A DNA stretch of 64,000 bases from NCBI GenBank assembly GCA_019671135.1, contig JAHRHY010000002.1:1550001-1614000 (forward strand), written 5' to 3'. The translations under genes and the position numbers were made by a program. The notes under the pieces are model-generated. The model was not told the origin of the DNA. It ran no database searches and saw only the letters and a program-made list of their open reading frames with translations. Position 1 is the first letter of the stretch, and each line of letters opens with the position of its first letter. Of this stretch, positions 21,478-32,810 are shown one piece after another. This DNA is from Linnemannia hyalina. Its lineage: Eukaryota > Mortierellomycota > Mortierellomycetes > Mortierellales > Mortierellaceae.

Positions 21478-23687
21478 TTAAATAGCAGCAGCGGCCACTG
21501 GCGTAGAATCAACCTTCTCCACGTTATTCTTGGAGTCGTCGGGTGACATGACAGATAAACTAGGCTGAGGCGCAGGTCGAACTCGACCAGTATCCTCGAC
21601 AAGAGGCAAGAACGCCACTTGGGGGCGGTAGCCTGTAGTCTGGATTTGGACCCGATGGAACACCCACTGGGGCATGTTCTTCACGCAAAATCGAACCACC
21701 TTTGCCATCGTTTTCTTAGTGAGATAAAGAGATAGAGAGAGAGAGGGATGAAAATAATACAATGTAATGCATATTGGTCAGCAATAAATCTATTCCACAA
21801 AAACACGAAGACACAACGCTCTCGGTTTCTTTTCCCAAAATGGTTTGGGGGAGATGTACCTGGCCAGCCATGGCTTTAAAAATCTTGCTCGATTCATAGG
21901 CATCCATGACCCTGTGGTAACGTTCACGCTTATAGGCCATAAAAGCTGCCTCGATCTCACTAGCGATGGGGTGGAAGGGGAGACCGTTGATCAAGTTGGC
22001 CAGGACGAGGGCGTCGTGCATGGCGTTGGATGCACCCACTCCTCCTGCTGGGTTGAACTGGCAAAACAAAATGAACGGTAACAATGGAGCGTCGGTGTTA
22101 ATATAGGGTCAAATGGTTCTGTAAAAGCAGAAAAGGTCGTCGGCTATGAGATACATCAATTCTTTACCTTGTGGCAAGCTAGAGTGGTAAGTCGACAGAC
22201 AGACACAAGAAAGCGGCGAGGGAGACCGTTAGAAAGCGTTCAAAAAAGTGGCCATGCTCCATCCAGTCTTTCCAAACTATAACTTACCATCGCCAATGAG
22301 CACGGTGCGGCAGTCGAACCAAGTCTTGAAGACCTTCTCCTCCTGCATCGCCTTGGACATGAATTCCTTGGGGGTCCAGTCAATCAAATCTCCAAGCGTC
22401 AGTTTCTTGTTGCCACCACTCACAACAGGGAAATCGCGGACCTGTGCGGCCATCGCTGCTGCAGCCTCGGGACCCCATTCCGAGTTACGAAAGGCGTCGT
22501 TCTCCTTGCTTGATTCATCGTCGAGATATTGAACACAAATCCAACAGACTGTCCCTTGCTTTGTCGTGAACGTCGACCACTAGCACGGTAGAAACACAAT
22601 TGAGATATTTCCTCCAGTGTCAGTTGACATTCCACAAAAAATATACCGAAAATCAGGAAATGAAACATAAAGAAAGGAGACACAGTAAGGAAACAGAGGC
22701 TTACAGCATAGGGTCGGTTGTCCCCAACAACGTTACGGAACTGACATTCCTCCAATGCAATATCGGGGAACTCGTCAGGGGTGAGAACACGAGTCTGGCC
22801 AACGAGACAGACAGTGCTGAAAGGAAGGGGCTGCGAATCAAAGTTTGGGAGGGTATTCGCCTTCTTCATCTTGGCGTAGAGACACTGACGCACAGCACTG
22901 TAAGCGCCATCTGCTCCGACAAGGATATCACCCTCAGCCTCGGTTCCATCGCTAAATCGAATCAAGACCCCGTTGCCTCCATTCTCCATCGACAAGACCT
23001 TTTTGCCAAAGTGAATGTGCTCCTTGGGAACTTGACGGGCGAACAAATCATAGATCTTCGGTCGACTGATGATGTATCCGTTGGCTCCAAACCTAATTCG
23101 ATGCAAGGTTGAAGAGTGTTGTGAGTAGCGCAAAGAAAGTCACCTAAACATGAGAAAATGGAAAGAGGGAAGAGCGGGGAGGGAATTGATAGTCTCTTTG
23201 GCGGTATCGCTTTATAAATCCATCGATTAACCTACAGTTCATTGTGACCTTGGAAATCTATCTTGTATTGAATCTCACGCTGCTCGTTGCAGACATTGAT
23301 TGCGGAGACAAACTTGCCAGAAGAGACAAACTCATCATAGATGCCACATTGCTTGAAGAGATTGGCAGTGGTTCCATGGAAATACATTGCCAAACCTAAC
23401 AGAGGAGAGAGGTCGCATCATTCATTTAAACCACAGCAAGACAAATAAAGTCATCAGCCATTGATCAATAACACGTCAGAACTCAGGACAAAGAAAGGGT
23501 GTCACTACTTACCGATGGGCTTGACCTCAGAGGCTCGCTCGTAGATCTTAAAGGGGATATTGGCCTTGTGAAGAAGCGTGCCGAGGGTCAGTCCTCCCAG
23601 ACCTGCTCCAACAATAAGGACCTTGGGTCGTTTGGCGTACATAATCGAACGGTCGTGCTTAAAAGTGACTGCGGGGTTGATCTCCAT
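21478..23687 (-). CDS. FAD-dependent monooxygenase, copy D
   Basis: Seven exons on the minus strand: 23687-23513, 23395-23236, 23092-22705, 22579-22288, 22178-22168, 22057-21860 and 21714-21478; 486 residues. Motifs are intact: GAGLGG with E at the strand-2 end, GADGAYSAVRQ, and LIGDACHKFNPAGGVG with CHK from the 11-nt exon. The N-terminal extension MEINPAVTFKHDRSIMYAKR is that of the A/C/E/G/I/K subgroup. The tail ends with an Ala-rich run after YRPQVAFLPL and QPSLSVMSP. The leader on the coding strand contains a (TC)36 tract about 110 bases before the ATG. Its promoter is homologous to that of copy I. It is the apparent functional relative of pseudogene B. The substrate is unknown. Confidence 0.9.
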
Positions 23688-23796
23688 GGTGATGTTCTTG
23701 GTTGGGTGAATGTAGCGATGTCGTGATGAACGAAAAAAGTAGATGAGGGTTGAAATGAGAGATGAGATTTAGAAAAAAAGAGGAAAAGTGGGGAAA

Positions 23797-23873
<77 letters not shown>

Positions 23874-24368
23874 GCATCAAAAGAAAAGAGTGAAGGTGGA
23901 GACACAAAGAAGAGATTCTTATCGACATGGTTCACTAGGATTTTTTTCTTCTTGTGCTACGATAATACATATGCCAATGGATTCGCAGGAGGGAGGGATG
24001 TGAACACAAGACAAGAGCTATGGTAATACAGGGAAGGAAGGAGGATACGACAATGCTTGACATGTGCGAACGATCTGCGTAAAGGGGTGGAGAATCTACT
24101 TCAGTGAAGAGGGGAGACTTTTTTACGAGAATCCGTACTTCCGTGAAAAAAGGGAGCATGGCAAGCATAGCAAACATAGTCGCTGTGTAGCTCGCTCAAG
24201 CCAACCACACCCTCCTCGTCTCTCGTGAATTGTTGTAAGCCGATGGAAGAACAGGAATTATCCAATTGACTAGTCCCTGTGCTGGGTTGGTCTCTGTTCG
24301 CTCTGTTCTGTTTGTTCCCCTTTAACTCAGAAGCAGAAGTGCTCTCATTTTATTAATCGTGAACATAA
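23688..24368 (-). promoter_or_regulatory. Promoter block of copy D, homologous to that of copy I
   Basis: Read on the minus strand, the sequence from about 24368 to the ATG aligns with 40560-41154 upstream of copy I. Landmarks in order: AATGAGAGCACTTCTG, CTTCCATCGGCTTACAACAA, GGTGTGGTTGGCTTGAGCGA, CTCCCTTTTTTCACGGA, and CGACATCGCTACATTCACCC just before the start. The two genes are in opposite orientation and about 17 kb apart. The D version has the long TC tract inserted in the leader. Confidence 0.75.
23799..23870 (+). repeat. (GA)36 microsatellite in the copy D leader
   Basis: A perfect dinucleotide run of about 72 bases; on the coding strand of copy D it is a pure (TC)n pyrimidine tract roughly 110-185 bases before the ATG. 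Sibling leaders are CT-rich but irregular. Confidence 0.95.
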
Positions 24369-24648
24369 ACTAACGGGAAAGAAAACGGTGAAAAACGGAG
24401 ATGCATGTGTTATTGTTGTTCGCGTATCTTTTTTATTGTGGTTCTTTGTGCAGAGTATCATCCTCGTGGGAGCGGGTATGGTTGAACTATCCTTGCATCT
24501 CATACAGCAGCGACAGGCTGCTCTGACGATCCGTCCGCCTGTATTCTCGCTTGAGGTCCCTTAATATACAAACTGTGTGCGTGAGAAAATGATCAAGTCA
24601 ATATCAAACACTGTGACGAACGTCCATCACTCAATTCTGCTAACGTAC

Positions 24649-25105
24649 CATCACCCAGGAGGACTGTCCCTCAGTCGTGCCAGGCCTTGAAGGCCTTCTC
24701 AAGCATGATATTGGGGACCTGGTTCTGAGGAGTATGCTCCATCAAGCCTCTTAATGTCTTGATTTTGTCGCCTCCATTGATAACAGGGAAATCCTTGACC
24801 TTCCTGTACATTACTATCGCTGCCTCTGGACCTCACTCGGACGACTGGAACGCATCGATTTCGTTGCTTGTTTTTTCGTCAAGGTAGAGAACTGATCCTC
24901 AACAGATGGTATTCTGGCATATTTTTCAGTGTATATCACTATATGTGGTGAGGCAACAATGGAATATGTGGTGAAGCAACAATGGAATAGGTGATTAGAT
25001 ACGTACGAAAACAGCTAGTGAGGTGCTCAACAATAAAGCTTTCATTTGTTTTTGTATTACAGTATTTCCGGAACTGGCTTTCGTCTAGTTCAAGTAGGGC
25101 ATGCG
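24649..25105 (-). pseudogene. Monooxygenase relic (exons 3-4), copy D'
   Basis: On the minus strand, 24915-24649 reads as a decayed exon 4: LYLDEKTSNEIDAFQSSE, then stop, GPEAAIVM, KVKDFPVINGGDKI, IMLEKAFKAWHD, stop, GTVLLGDG, ending at a GT donor. Upstream at about 25105-25064 a piece LDESQFRKYCNT resembles the end of exon 3 (ECQFRN). At least three in-frame stops are present, the remaining exons were not found, and no full frame can be read. Confidence 0.65.
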
Positions 25106-25776
25106 ACGATCGTGCTGATGTAGACATTCTCTGGGGTAGTACTTGTGGTAATCCTTTACCTGACTCTCGATCTTCGGCGCCGAAACTACGGTGAGCGCGC
25201 CTTTCCAACCCCCGTCAGAAAAAGATGACGATCTTTGATGCAACTTCATCCGAACGAAAACAAGCATTGTCCTACGACCGTCGATCTGAATGAAAAAACC
25301 ATGACTGGTCCCTATGACTTAGACTTGGGGATGAGAAATGGGGGCCACAGCCTTGTTGTTTCAGAGTTGATTGGTGATGGGCATGAGCCTCCATAAACTC
25401 TTCCATCGACGTATTCTTTGTGGATCATTCTATGCTCGAGTCCAGATTCCTTCCAGCCAGCAATCTCGGAGATTGTGAGCTGATTCGCCACTCAGATAGA
25501 GGTTGCGCTGGAGGGTCTCGCTGAAGACGCTCATCATGGAGTGTTTAAACATACTCCTTGGCCCGGAACCGATGTCGATGCCGCCCTTTAGCCTTCCTGG
25601 AGTGTGGAGATATAGTGATAGAGTAGATTTCCATAACCCTTACTGACGAACGACCCATCTAAGACAGTGACTACGTATCCTGGGATGATGAACAATGGCA
25701 ACGGTTTTTTCGAGGTTCAGATGTGATTTATGTAAAGTCAGAATTTACTGCAATGTCGCGTTTATTTAAAAGAGCA
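25106..25776. other. Intergenic
   Basis: No gene recognised. Short minus-strand frames at 25085-25267 have no supported product. Confidence 0.35.
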
Positions 25777-28700
25777 TTACTTCCGCTGCTTTGTCAGTTT
25801 TGATTTTTTGCCCACCGTACCAGACGAGCCCACATGTTCATGTACTCGCTTGACGCCTTTTACACTATTGTGCAAGTCCACCACTCCCCCAGACACAAAA
25901 TACCCTATATTGCTCCCATCAATAATCATAAGGAGCTGCATCAACGGCATGTCACTATCCTTGACGACATGGTTATGGTCCTCTCCAATCTCAGGCTCCG
26001 AATCCCAAAGGTTGCCACTACTCCAGCCCTCGCGCGACGTCTTGACAATCTCACGGTAGGCGTAGATCAAGCTCAGGTACTTTCCACCAGGGCAGTACTT
26101 GGCCAGGTTTGGTAGAAAAGCCTTGATCCTAGTCTCATGTACTGCCAGTCGAGCTTCCTCCACGGCTCCTGGAGTGATATCGCGAAGGAGCTTGCTATGG
26201 ACAACACAGGGTAGAGCTGATCATCGATTCGCAGCACAAAGACGATATCCGGGCCTGACGGAGACGGCTCTGGGTAGTAAAAAGGTGACACTATGGAGTT
26301 GCCTCTCCTCGAGCCATGCTCGTAGTGCGCCTCGAAAAAATCGCCCATGGTCAAGGTTTCCTTGTTTAGAACTCCCAACTCACAATTTTCCCATCCGACA
26401 ATCGTTGCTGGGTGCTCGAAAAAACGCTTGAGAAAAGTGACAGGCTCAAACAGTGGGATAAGGGTCTTGAGTTTCGTGGTGCGCCGGTGCTCGGCGGCAT
26501 TGGGGACTGAGAACAGCTCTTGCTTGAGTTGTTTCTCGTGAAAAGCGTAGATCAGGTCAAGGGGTGCTTAAGGCTCAAAGATCTCCCATTCCGATTGTGG
26601 ATCCTGTAAGTCTTCGTATTGCTCCTTGAAGTGTTTGTAGAACCCTTTGTCCTCCTTCCGGATGAAGCTGTAGGCGGCTTGGAATACGAATGGCTCGCCA
26701 GTAATTGTGCTGATCGTCTCCTCAGCTGCAGTCTTGTCAGCAGCAATGCGGAGACGGCTGAGAGCGCTCTCGACCAAGATCGGTTCCTCTCCTCTCAAGC
26801 TCCATGGCAGTCCCAGTGAGGCTCGATAAATAACAGTCTGCTTGAGGACGTGCTTGAGTTCGACGGTTTCCGCGTACTTGGTTGGGTTCTTGGCAACTCT
26901 GTCGAGCATCGTTTTGATATCCGAACAAAGATTCCCGCGCATTGGCAACTGCTCGGGATAGCATACCAGTGCGTTGAATCTATGTTCGATAGCCTCACTC
27001 CAGTACGACGTGGATCCTTTGGCGATGATATCCTCGAATTATCGTGACGATTGGACGGAGCCGACCTCGAAGCTTGTAAAACAAATCCCGGACAGCTGCC
27101 TCCGATATCAAGGTATGAAGCCTTGCGCTGTCGTCCTCGCTCATCGCACCTCCGAGATTGTTGAAGTACATAGCAACTTAGTCCTCCGTTTCCCAGCCTG
27201 CAAAGTCGACGATTCGGCGATCAATTTGATCCAGGTTGCCTGCAATCCCACCGGAGTTCGCCATGACTTCGAGTTCGTCTGCACCAATGCCTGTGCCACA
27301 AGTCACCACACAGTAGTCTCCCGTACTTCCTGAAATGCTCCTGAGCCCATGGATTATAGGCGAGAGGATTGACCTCAGATCACCGGGATCCGCGTGCGAC
27401 ACGAAGCATTCCTTCCCATGATTGCTCAGGGTCTGCGCTTCGTCAAGGACAACGAGAATCTTGTTCGTAGGAGAATTGAAGGTGAACGAGGAGAGCTGGT
27501 CTTGAACCTGATGAAATCGATCCTGTAATGGACGCTCCAGGCTGGCGAATGGAATACATGGCGTCTGATAGTGGTAGGCGTCTAGTGTAGCCTTGAAGAC
27601 AACATCAAAGACATCCGGTACAGTGGCGTCAAATGCTCCAGGGCAAACTTGGAGCAACATCCACCGATCGCAGGTAAATGTATCACGACGACCGAAGCTC
27701 AGGCAGTATCGTAGGACCGTAAGACGTGAAATAAGAAGGCAGCCTGTAATCGCCATAATGTCGAGGCCATTCTGCTCCTTATCGGAGGAGAAATATTGAG
27801 ACAGCCTTTTCCGTGCTGACTCGAACAAAGTAGTAACATCGTTTGGACCTCTGTCCGCCTGACTGCCATTCAGATAGAACCCCCAGTTCTGCGCAAGCAT
27901 TTCTACGACAGCTCGCGTCTTCCCACAGCCACTCACGCCGAAGAAGGTGATGAGATCGTAGTTTTGGTATTTCTTGATCGTTTTTAGGGCTGCCCCTGAG
28001 GGAGGTGTCTTTGTCGTACGATGTGGTCGCTCTGGGTGCAAAAGGTACAGAGCAGGCTGGGGTGTATCCTCGCTGAAATAGCTCGATCGAAGCCAAGATT
28101 TTGGTAGGCCCTTAACACAGCAATTTGCATCAGGGATGGAGAGGTCGCCCTTCACGAACGAATGAAGGAAGCGTGAAATCGCAGTGTCCGCATGGAAGAT
28201 ATCCTTCTCGAGCCTATTTAAATGCGTGTTGACTAACAATGAGCGCAAGGCATTAGCAGTAAATTCATAGCCATAACGGGAGCGCACATTTGGAAGGATA
28301 TGTCAGCCACTTACAGGTTTCTTCTGGCAGCCTTGGTGATCCTGGCGGTGACTTTCGGGCAGATTCATTTGAAAAGTGGCCAGAGAGAGGAAGAGTGGAG
28401 TCTCGGACAAGAACTGGTGCATGGACCATCTCAGTACAGTAAGATAAGGACACGTAGATGAGGTAAGTCCAGGGAACATATTTTACCTACAAGTTGTCAA
28501 TGAAAGAGAGCAAACGCGAGTGCATTACCTGTCGGGGGTCGCCGGACAAAGATGGACGTGTTATCTTCGGGACTCTTGGGAAACAGCTCGATGAGGCGTT
28601 TCCTCGGATTGTCTAGCTCAGACTAGTTGTCGTCGTCAAGAGCATCAACTGTGATGGCAGAATGCAGATTGCCGGCGGGGATGACAACACGCCAGAGGGT

Positions 28701-28858
28701 AAGATTCTTAGCATCAACTCCGATGAACGTGTGAAGATTCTTGGTCCAGATTTGATCCTTGAGATGGCCGATTGTCATGGACGACCAAATATCGACAGGG
28801 AACTCGGTAGCCTCTCTATCAACGCGACAAAATAGGGTCAGAAGGTAGAGTCGGTCAT
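25777..28858 (-). pseudogene. Crinkler-type (CRN) effector pseudogene: ubiquitin-like header, P-loop NTPase, PD-(D/E)XK-like end
   Basis: Read on the minus strand. The header has TLFCRVDREATEFPVDI, TIGHLKDQI and GVDAKNLTLWRVVIP, the hallmark CRN N-terminal (ubiquitin-like) motifs. It continues past an in-frame TAG (28626-28624) into LDNPRKRLIELFPKSP and FVRRPP. A spliced segment leads to a P-loop NTPase domain: Walker A GVSGCGKT and Walker B ILVVLDEAQ. A later part contains GPDIVFVLRID and, after a frame change, VHSKL, compatible with PD and QxK-like residues of a nuclease fold. Lesions: the ATG at 28858 is one base out of frame, plus the TAG in the header, a TAA after WETED (27180-27178), a shift near 27060, a stop after WEIFEP and a shift near 26200. 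CRN proteins act as translocated effectors or conflict proteins. This copy is not expected to produce one. Confidence 0.8.
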
Positions 28859-30188
28859 GATGCTGCGAAGTATTAGTGAAATTGAAGTGATGAGGGCTGG
28901 AAGGCACGGGATGCAAGCTTAGGGGGGAACGAAAAAAAGGCGAAAAGGATGAAAGAGGGAAGGGATTAAAAGGGCGTGGGAACGGCGGGAAAGGCGAGGA
29001 AGGTGTGGAAATAGTGGCAATAAGAGCGAGAGTGGAAACAAACGGAAAGTGAAGTCGAGAAAGGAATCGAGTGATGGCAAAGGCGACGAAGAAAGCGCGG
29101 TGAGGTAAGGCAATGAAAGTGAACCTTTTTTTCCTCACACAGAGTTCTGAGTCTGTGAGCACTTTGTCACGTGCATCCAGTTATGTGCGGGGGGGAGAGT
29201 TGCCAGGAGATGGGAAGGCGGTAGCTGGGTCTTCCTCCATTCTGGAGGACCTAGTGTCGGATCCAGGGGTTTGGGTCACTTCGTTGATTGCTTGGTTTGA
29301 CATGTTGTTGCTGTTGATGTTGTTGTCGCTATCGCTGGTGATAAATGAAAACTCTCAGAAGGAGGGAAAAAAGGTTCATATTTAATATCCATCTGTTGTG
29401 TGTCTGCTTACTTGCCTGCCCGGTGTTCAGGCTCTCTTTTTCTAGAAGGGACTTTACTTAAGTGGTGGTAGACGAAACCACCACAGTTACAAGTTTACAG
29501 CAACGGTCGACACACTTTGTGTACTGTGTTATGACCATATCATCCATGGGATTGAAGAGAGGGGCTGATATTCCTTATCCATACAGTATTGAGCCATTCA
29601 GAGCAAGAATTTTCCTTCTCGACTCTCCTTTCGGGGACTCTCAGAGAAGTAAAAAGGATTGAGAGCAGTGGCTCAAAAGACTGAGGTCGTACTTTCGTGG
29701 TACCTTGCAAACATACCTGTTAGATTATACATTATGTAGCCATTGCTGAAAGGAAGATATGTGGACAGGTATCCTTTTCTGGGTACTGACTCGGGCATTG
29801 CTGTCGCATGCACTTGTATAATACACGTTTTTCCACTCATGGCCGAATGGTTATCCCATACAAGCCCGTCATACATAGTTGATTCTACAAAAGCTTGTTT
29901 TTGTTCCTCTTATCCGTTTTGTTGACAACAACATGAGAGAGCTCTTGCTCTCCCTCTTGCCACTCCCTCTCTTGCTTGCCTCTCCCTCTCTTGCTTGCCT
30001 CTCCCTCTTTCCTCAACACCCACCCCATCTATTTTTCCATCTATCTTCCCCACTCATCAATTTTTTCTTCATCCACTTTTTTCTCCATCCCCCTCCCTGT
30101 TCATCCTCGCCACACGACATCGTCTTCCCCTCCCGACATCCTTCATTCTCTCATCTCGCCACTCCGCATCAGGAAAGCAAAAGACATC
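28859..30188 (+). promoter_or_regulatory. Shared upstream region of the CRN relic and copy E
   Basis: 28859-29110 is CT-rich on the minus strand, a leader for the CRN relic. From about 29130 to 30188 it aligns in blocks with the upstream of copy C (about 11550-12406). TATGTGGACAGGTATCC, GTCGCATGCACTTGTATAAT and the final 150 bases before the ATG are nearly identical. An AT-rich GTATAATAC at about 29815-29824 could serve as a TATA-like element, but it lies about 365 bases upstream of the ATG. Confidence 0.6.
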
Positions 30189-32276
30189 ATGGAGATTAAC
30201 CCCGCAGTCACTTTTAAGCACGACCGTTCGATTATGTACGCCAAACGACCCAAAGTCCTTATTGTCGGTGCAGGTCTGGCTGGACTCACCCTCGGCATGC
30301 TCTTGCACAAGGCCGGGATCCCTTTCGAGATCTACGAGCGTGCCGCAAAAGTCAAACCCCTCGGTAACACCCTGTTCCTGGATTACTCTTTTGATTCATC
30401 ACTGATATCTGGTGACTCTATTTGTCTCAGTAGAGCTTCTTTCACCTAACCCCAACCCTCCGTGCTGTAGGTTCGGCGATGTACTTCAGCAGCACCACCG
30501 CTAACATCTTTAGGCAGTGCGGTATTTATGAAGAGTTTGTCTCCCTTGGCAAATACGTCTCTTCTATCAAGATGTATAACGAGGACCGAAAGCTCGAATT
30601 TTCAATTGATTTCGAAGGGCATGAAGAAATGTGAGAAACTGGCGTCTTTTTGATCTCCTCTTCTTGAAGTAAGAACGCCTTGAGAATAAGAAACTAACAT
30701 AGGACTCTCGTCTTCCCTAATAGGTACGGTGCCAACGGATACATTGTTTCTCGACCTCTGATTTATGACCTAATCCTCCGCCAGATTCCGGAGGAGCATG
30801 TTCACTTGGGAAAGAAGGTCCTCACCATGCAGCAAGGCGGCAACGGCGTCCTTATTCGCTTCAGCGACGGTAGTGAAGCTGAAGGTGACATCCTCGTCGG
30901 AGCCGACGGAGCCTACAGTGCTGTTCGTCAAGGGATGTACGAAAAACTGAAGAAGACGAACAAGCTCCCAGCATCTGATTCCCTCCCACTTCCCTTCAGC
31001 ACAGTCTGCCTTCTCGGTCAAACTCGCCCTCTTTCTGCTGAAGAGTTCCCTGATCTAACAATCGACAAGTCCCAGTTCTGCAACTTTATCGCAACTGACA
31101 AGATGTACACGGTAACTACTTTTCTTGGATACATCCAACCGTGTCCTACCACTCTTTTACCTTATCAACTCTAACGCTTACATCTTGTTCTTATTAATCA
31201 CTGTTAGTGGTCCACATCAACAACTGCCCAGAATACCGTGTGTTGGGCTGCCATTCTCTTCCTTGACGAAGAAACCAGCAAGGATAATGACTCTTTCCGT
31301 AACTCGGAGTGGGGCCAAGAGGCTGCTGCAGCGATGTGTGAGCAAGTCAAGGATTTTCCTGTCACCAGTGGAGGCGACAAGATCCTCACTCTTCAAGACT
31401 TGATTGATCGTTCTCCCAAGGAGTTGATCTCCAAGGTCATGCTGGAGGAGAAGGTCTTCAAGACCTGGTTCGACTGTCGCACGGTTCTCATTGGCGATGG
31501 TATGTTATATTTTGTCTGGTTTTCCTTTCACATACTTATAAGCGACCACGAAATATGCAGAACGTCTTCCTCTCTAACTTTTTTCTGTGTGGTTTTCTGA
31601 TTATGCTTTTTCTTTGGATTTGGATTTTAGCATGCCACAAGGTAGAGGCAACGATTGGTGTTATGAAATGATGAAGCATGTTACCACAGTTACTGTGAAA
31701 CCATTGTGCTAACTTATCCTATATTTTTCGCACTGCATCATAGTTCAACCCTGCTGGAGGAGTGGGTGCTGCCAATGCCATTCATGATGCCATAGCGTTG
31801 GCGAACGGCATCAATGGACTTCCCTTCCACCCTGTTGCTGATGAGATTGAAGCTGCATTCAGGGCCTACAAGAAGGAGCGCATCGACTGGGTCGAGAAGG
31901 CATTCGATCACAGCAAGGTCTTCAGGACCATGGCAGGCCAGGTAAAAGAAAACCTTCTTGTTCTTTACCCCATGCGACAAAGTATGTGTTATACAAGGCA
32001 CGACGACCAGTGATTAATTCTCTTTTTGTTTTCGTCTCGGTCCATCTCTAATGTACATAATAGTCTGTCTCGTCCAAGGTCACTCGGTATTTTGTGAAGA
32101 ATACGCCTCCATGGGTCATGCATAAGGTTGAGCGTCGCCAAAATACCCATCGCCCTCAGGCCGCCTTTTTGCCTCCAGCTGAGGACAAGGGTATTGTTAG
32201 GCCTGCTCCACAGCCTAGTTTGTCTATCAAGGCTCCTGAGGAGACCGAAGAATCGAAAGCAACCCAAATTGTGTAG
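30189..32276 (+). CDS. FAD-dependent monooxygenase, copy E
   Basis: Seven exons: 30189-30363, 30471-30630, 30724-31111, 31208-31499, 31631-31641, 31744-31941 and 32064-32276; 478 residues, the same lengths as A and C exon by exon. Motifs intact: GAGLAG, GADGAYSAVR, LIGDACHKFNPAGG. Differences from A are scattered: LHKAG for LYKAG, STTANIFRQ for CTTANLFKQ, a GTGAGA donor for exon 2 and VCLLGQTRPLS for VRLVGQTHPLS. The tail has RPQAAFLPPAEDKG and QPSLSIKAP. The promoter and 3' flank match C, so C and E were duplicated with flanks. The substrate is unknown. Confidence 0.9.
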
Positions 32277-32810
32277 AGATAGAGAGAGCGAGAGCGAGGG
32301 AGAAAGAGAGTAAGCGTTTATTTTTACCCTAATGCGCTGGACATGATCATGGGCACCGGATAAGGTCGTAGGCACCGATGAACAATAATACATCCAGATA
32401 TTAAAGACACACACTTCTCGCAGGCTGTCTCCCCAATGGTTTCTGCTACTTCATGTTGTATGCTCCCTTCTTTTAAAGAGGTCTAACTGTGAGCAACTGC
32501 TTTCACCAGTGCATGGTAAAGGAGAGCGACGAAAACCTATTGTACCCTGAAACATAAACGACAGCGCACTCTCTTCCCTTCCTAGTCGAATTAGAGTTTC
32601 CCGTCGTCCTTATTTGCAAAATGCATACCCATATCATTGGTAAGAAATAGAGTTGGCACCGTTCTCCACCCGCCGCACCTCTCTTTCGTTCATCTACATT
32701 TTTTCCTTTCTCATTTACATCACTCCTCTCTCTTGCATTCATCCCCTAATTACATTTCGGGATCGCAACTTAATTACACATCGGGAAAACCATCGCAGCA
32801 ACCACAGCTC
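32277..32810. other. 3' flank of copy E and leader of pseudogene F
   Basis: 32277-32510 is the C/E/I-type 3' flank, including the AG-rich run and two diverged GGCACCG units. 32690-32800 is CT-rich and looks like the leader of the F pseudogene. Confidence 0.5.

Noticed and set aside
22600..23112. Plus-strand 170-codon frame inside copy D
   Set aside because: Antisense to exon 3; an artefact of codon usage in the real gene.
28623..29162. Reading the CRN header from an upstream in-frame start near 29162
   Set aside because: It would add about 100 residues encoded by CT-rich leader DNA. The expected CRN start (ATG at 28858) is one base out of frame, so a frameshift is the simpler explanation.
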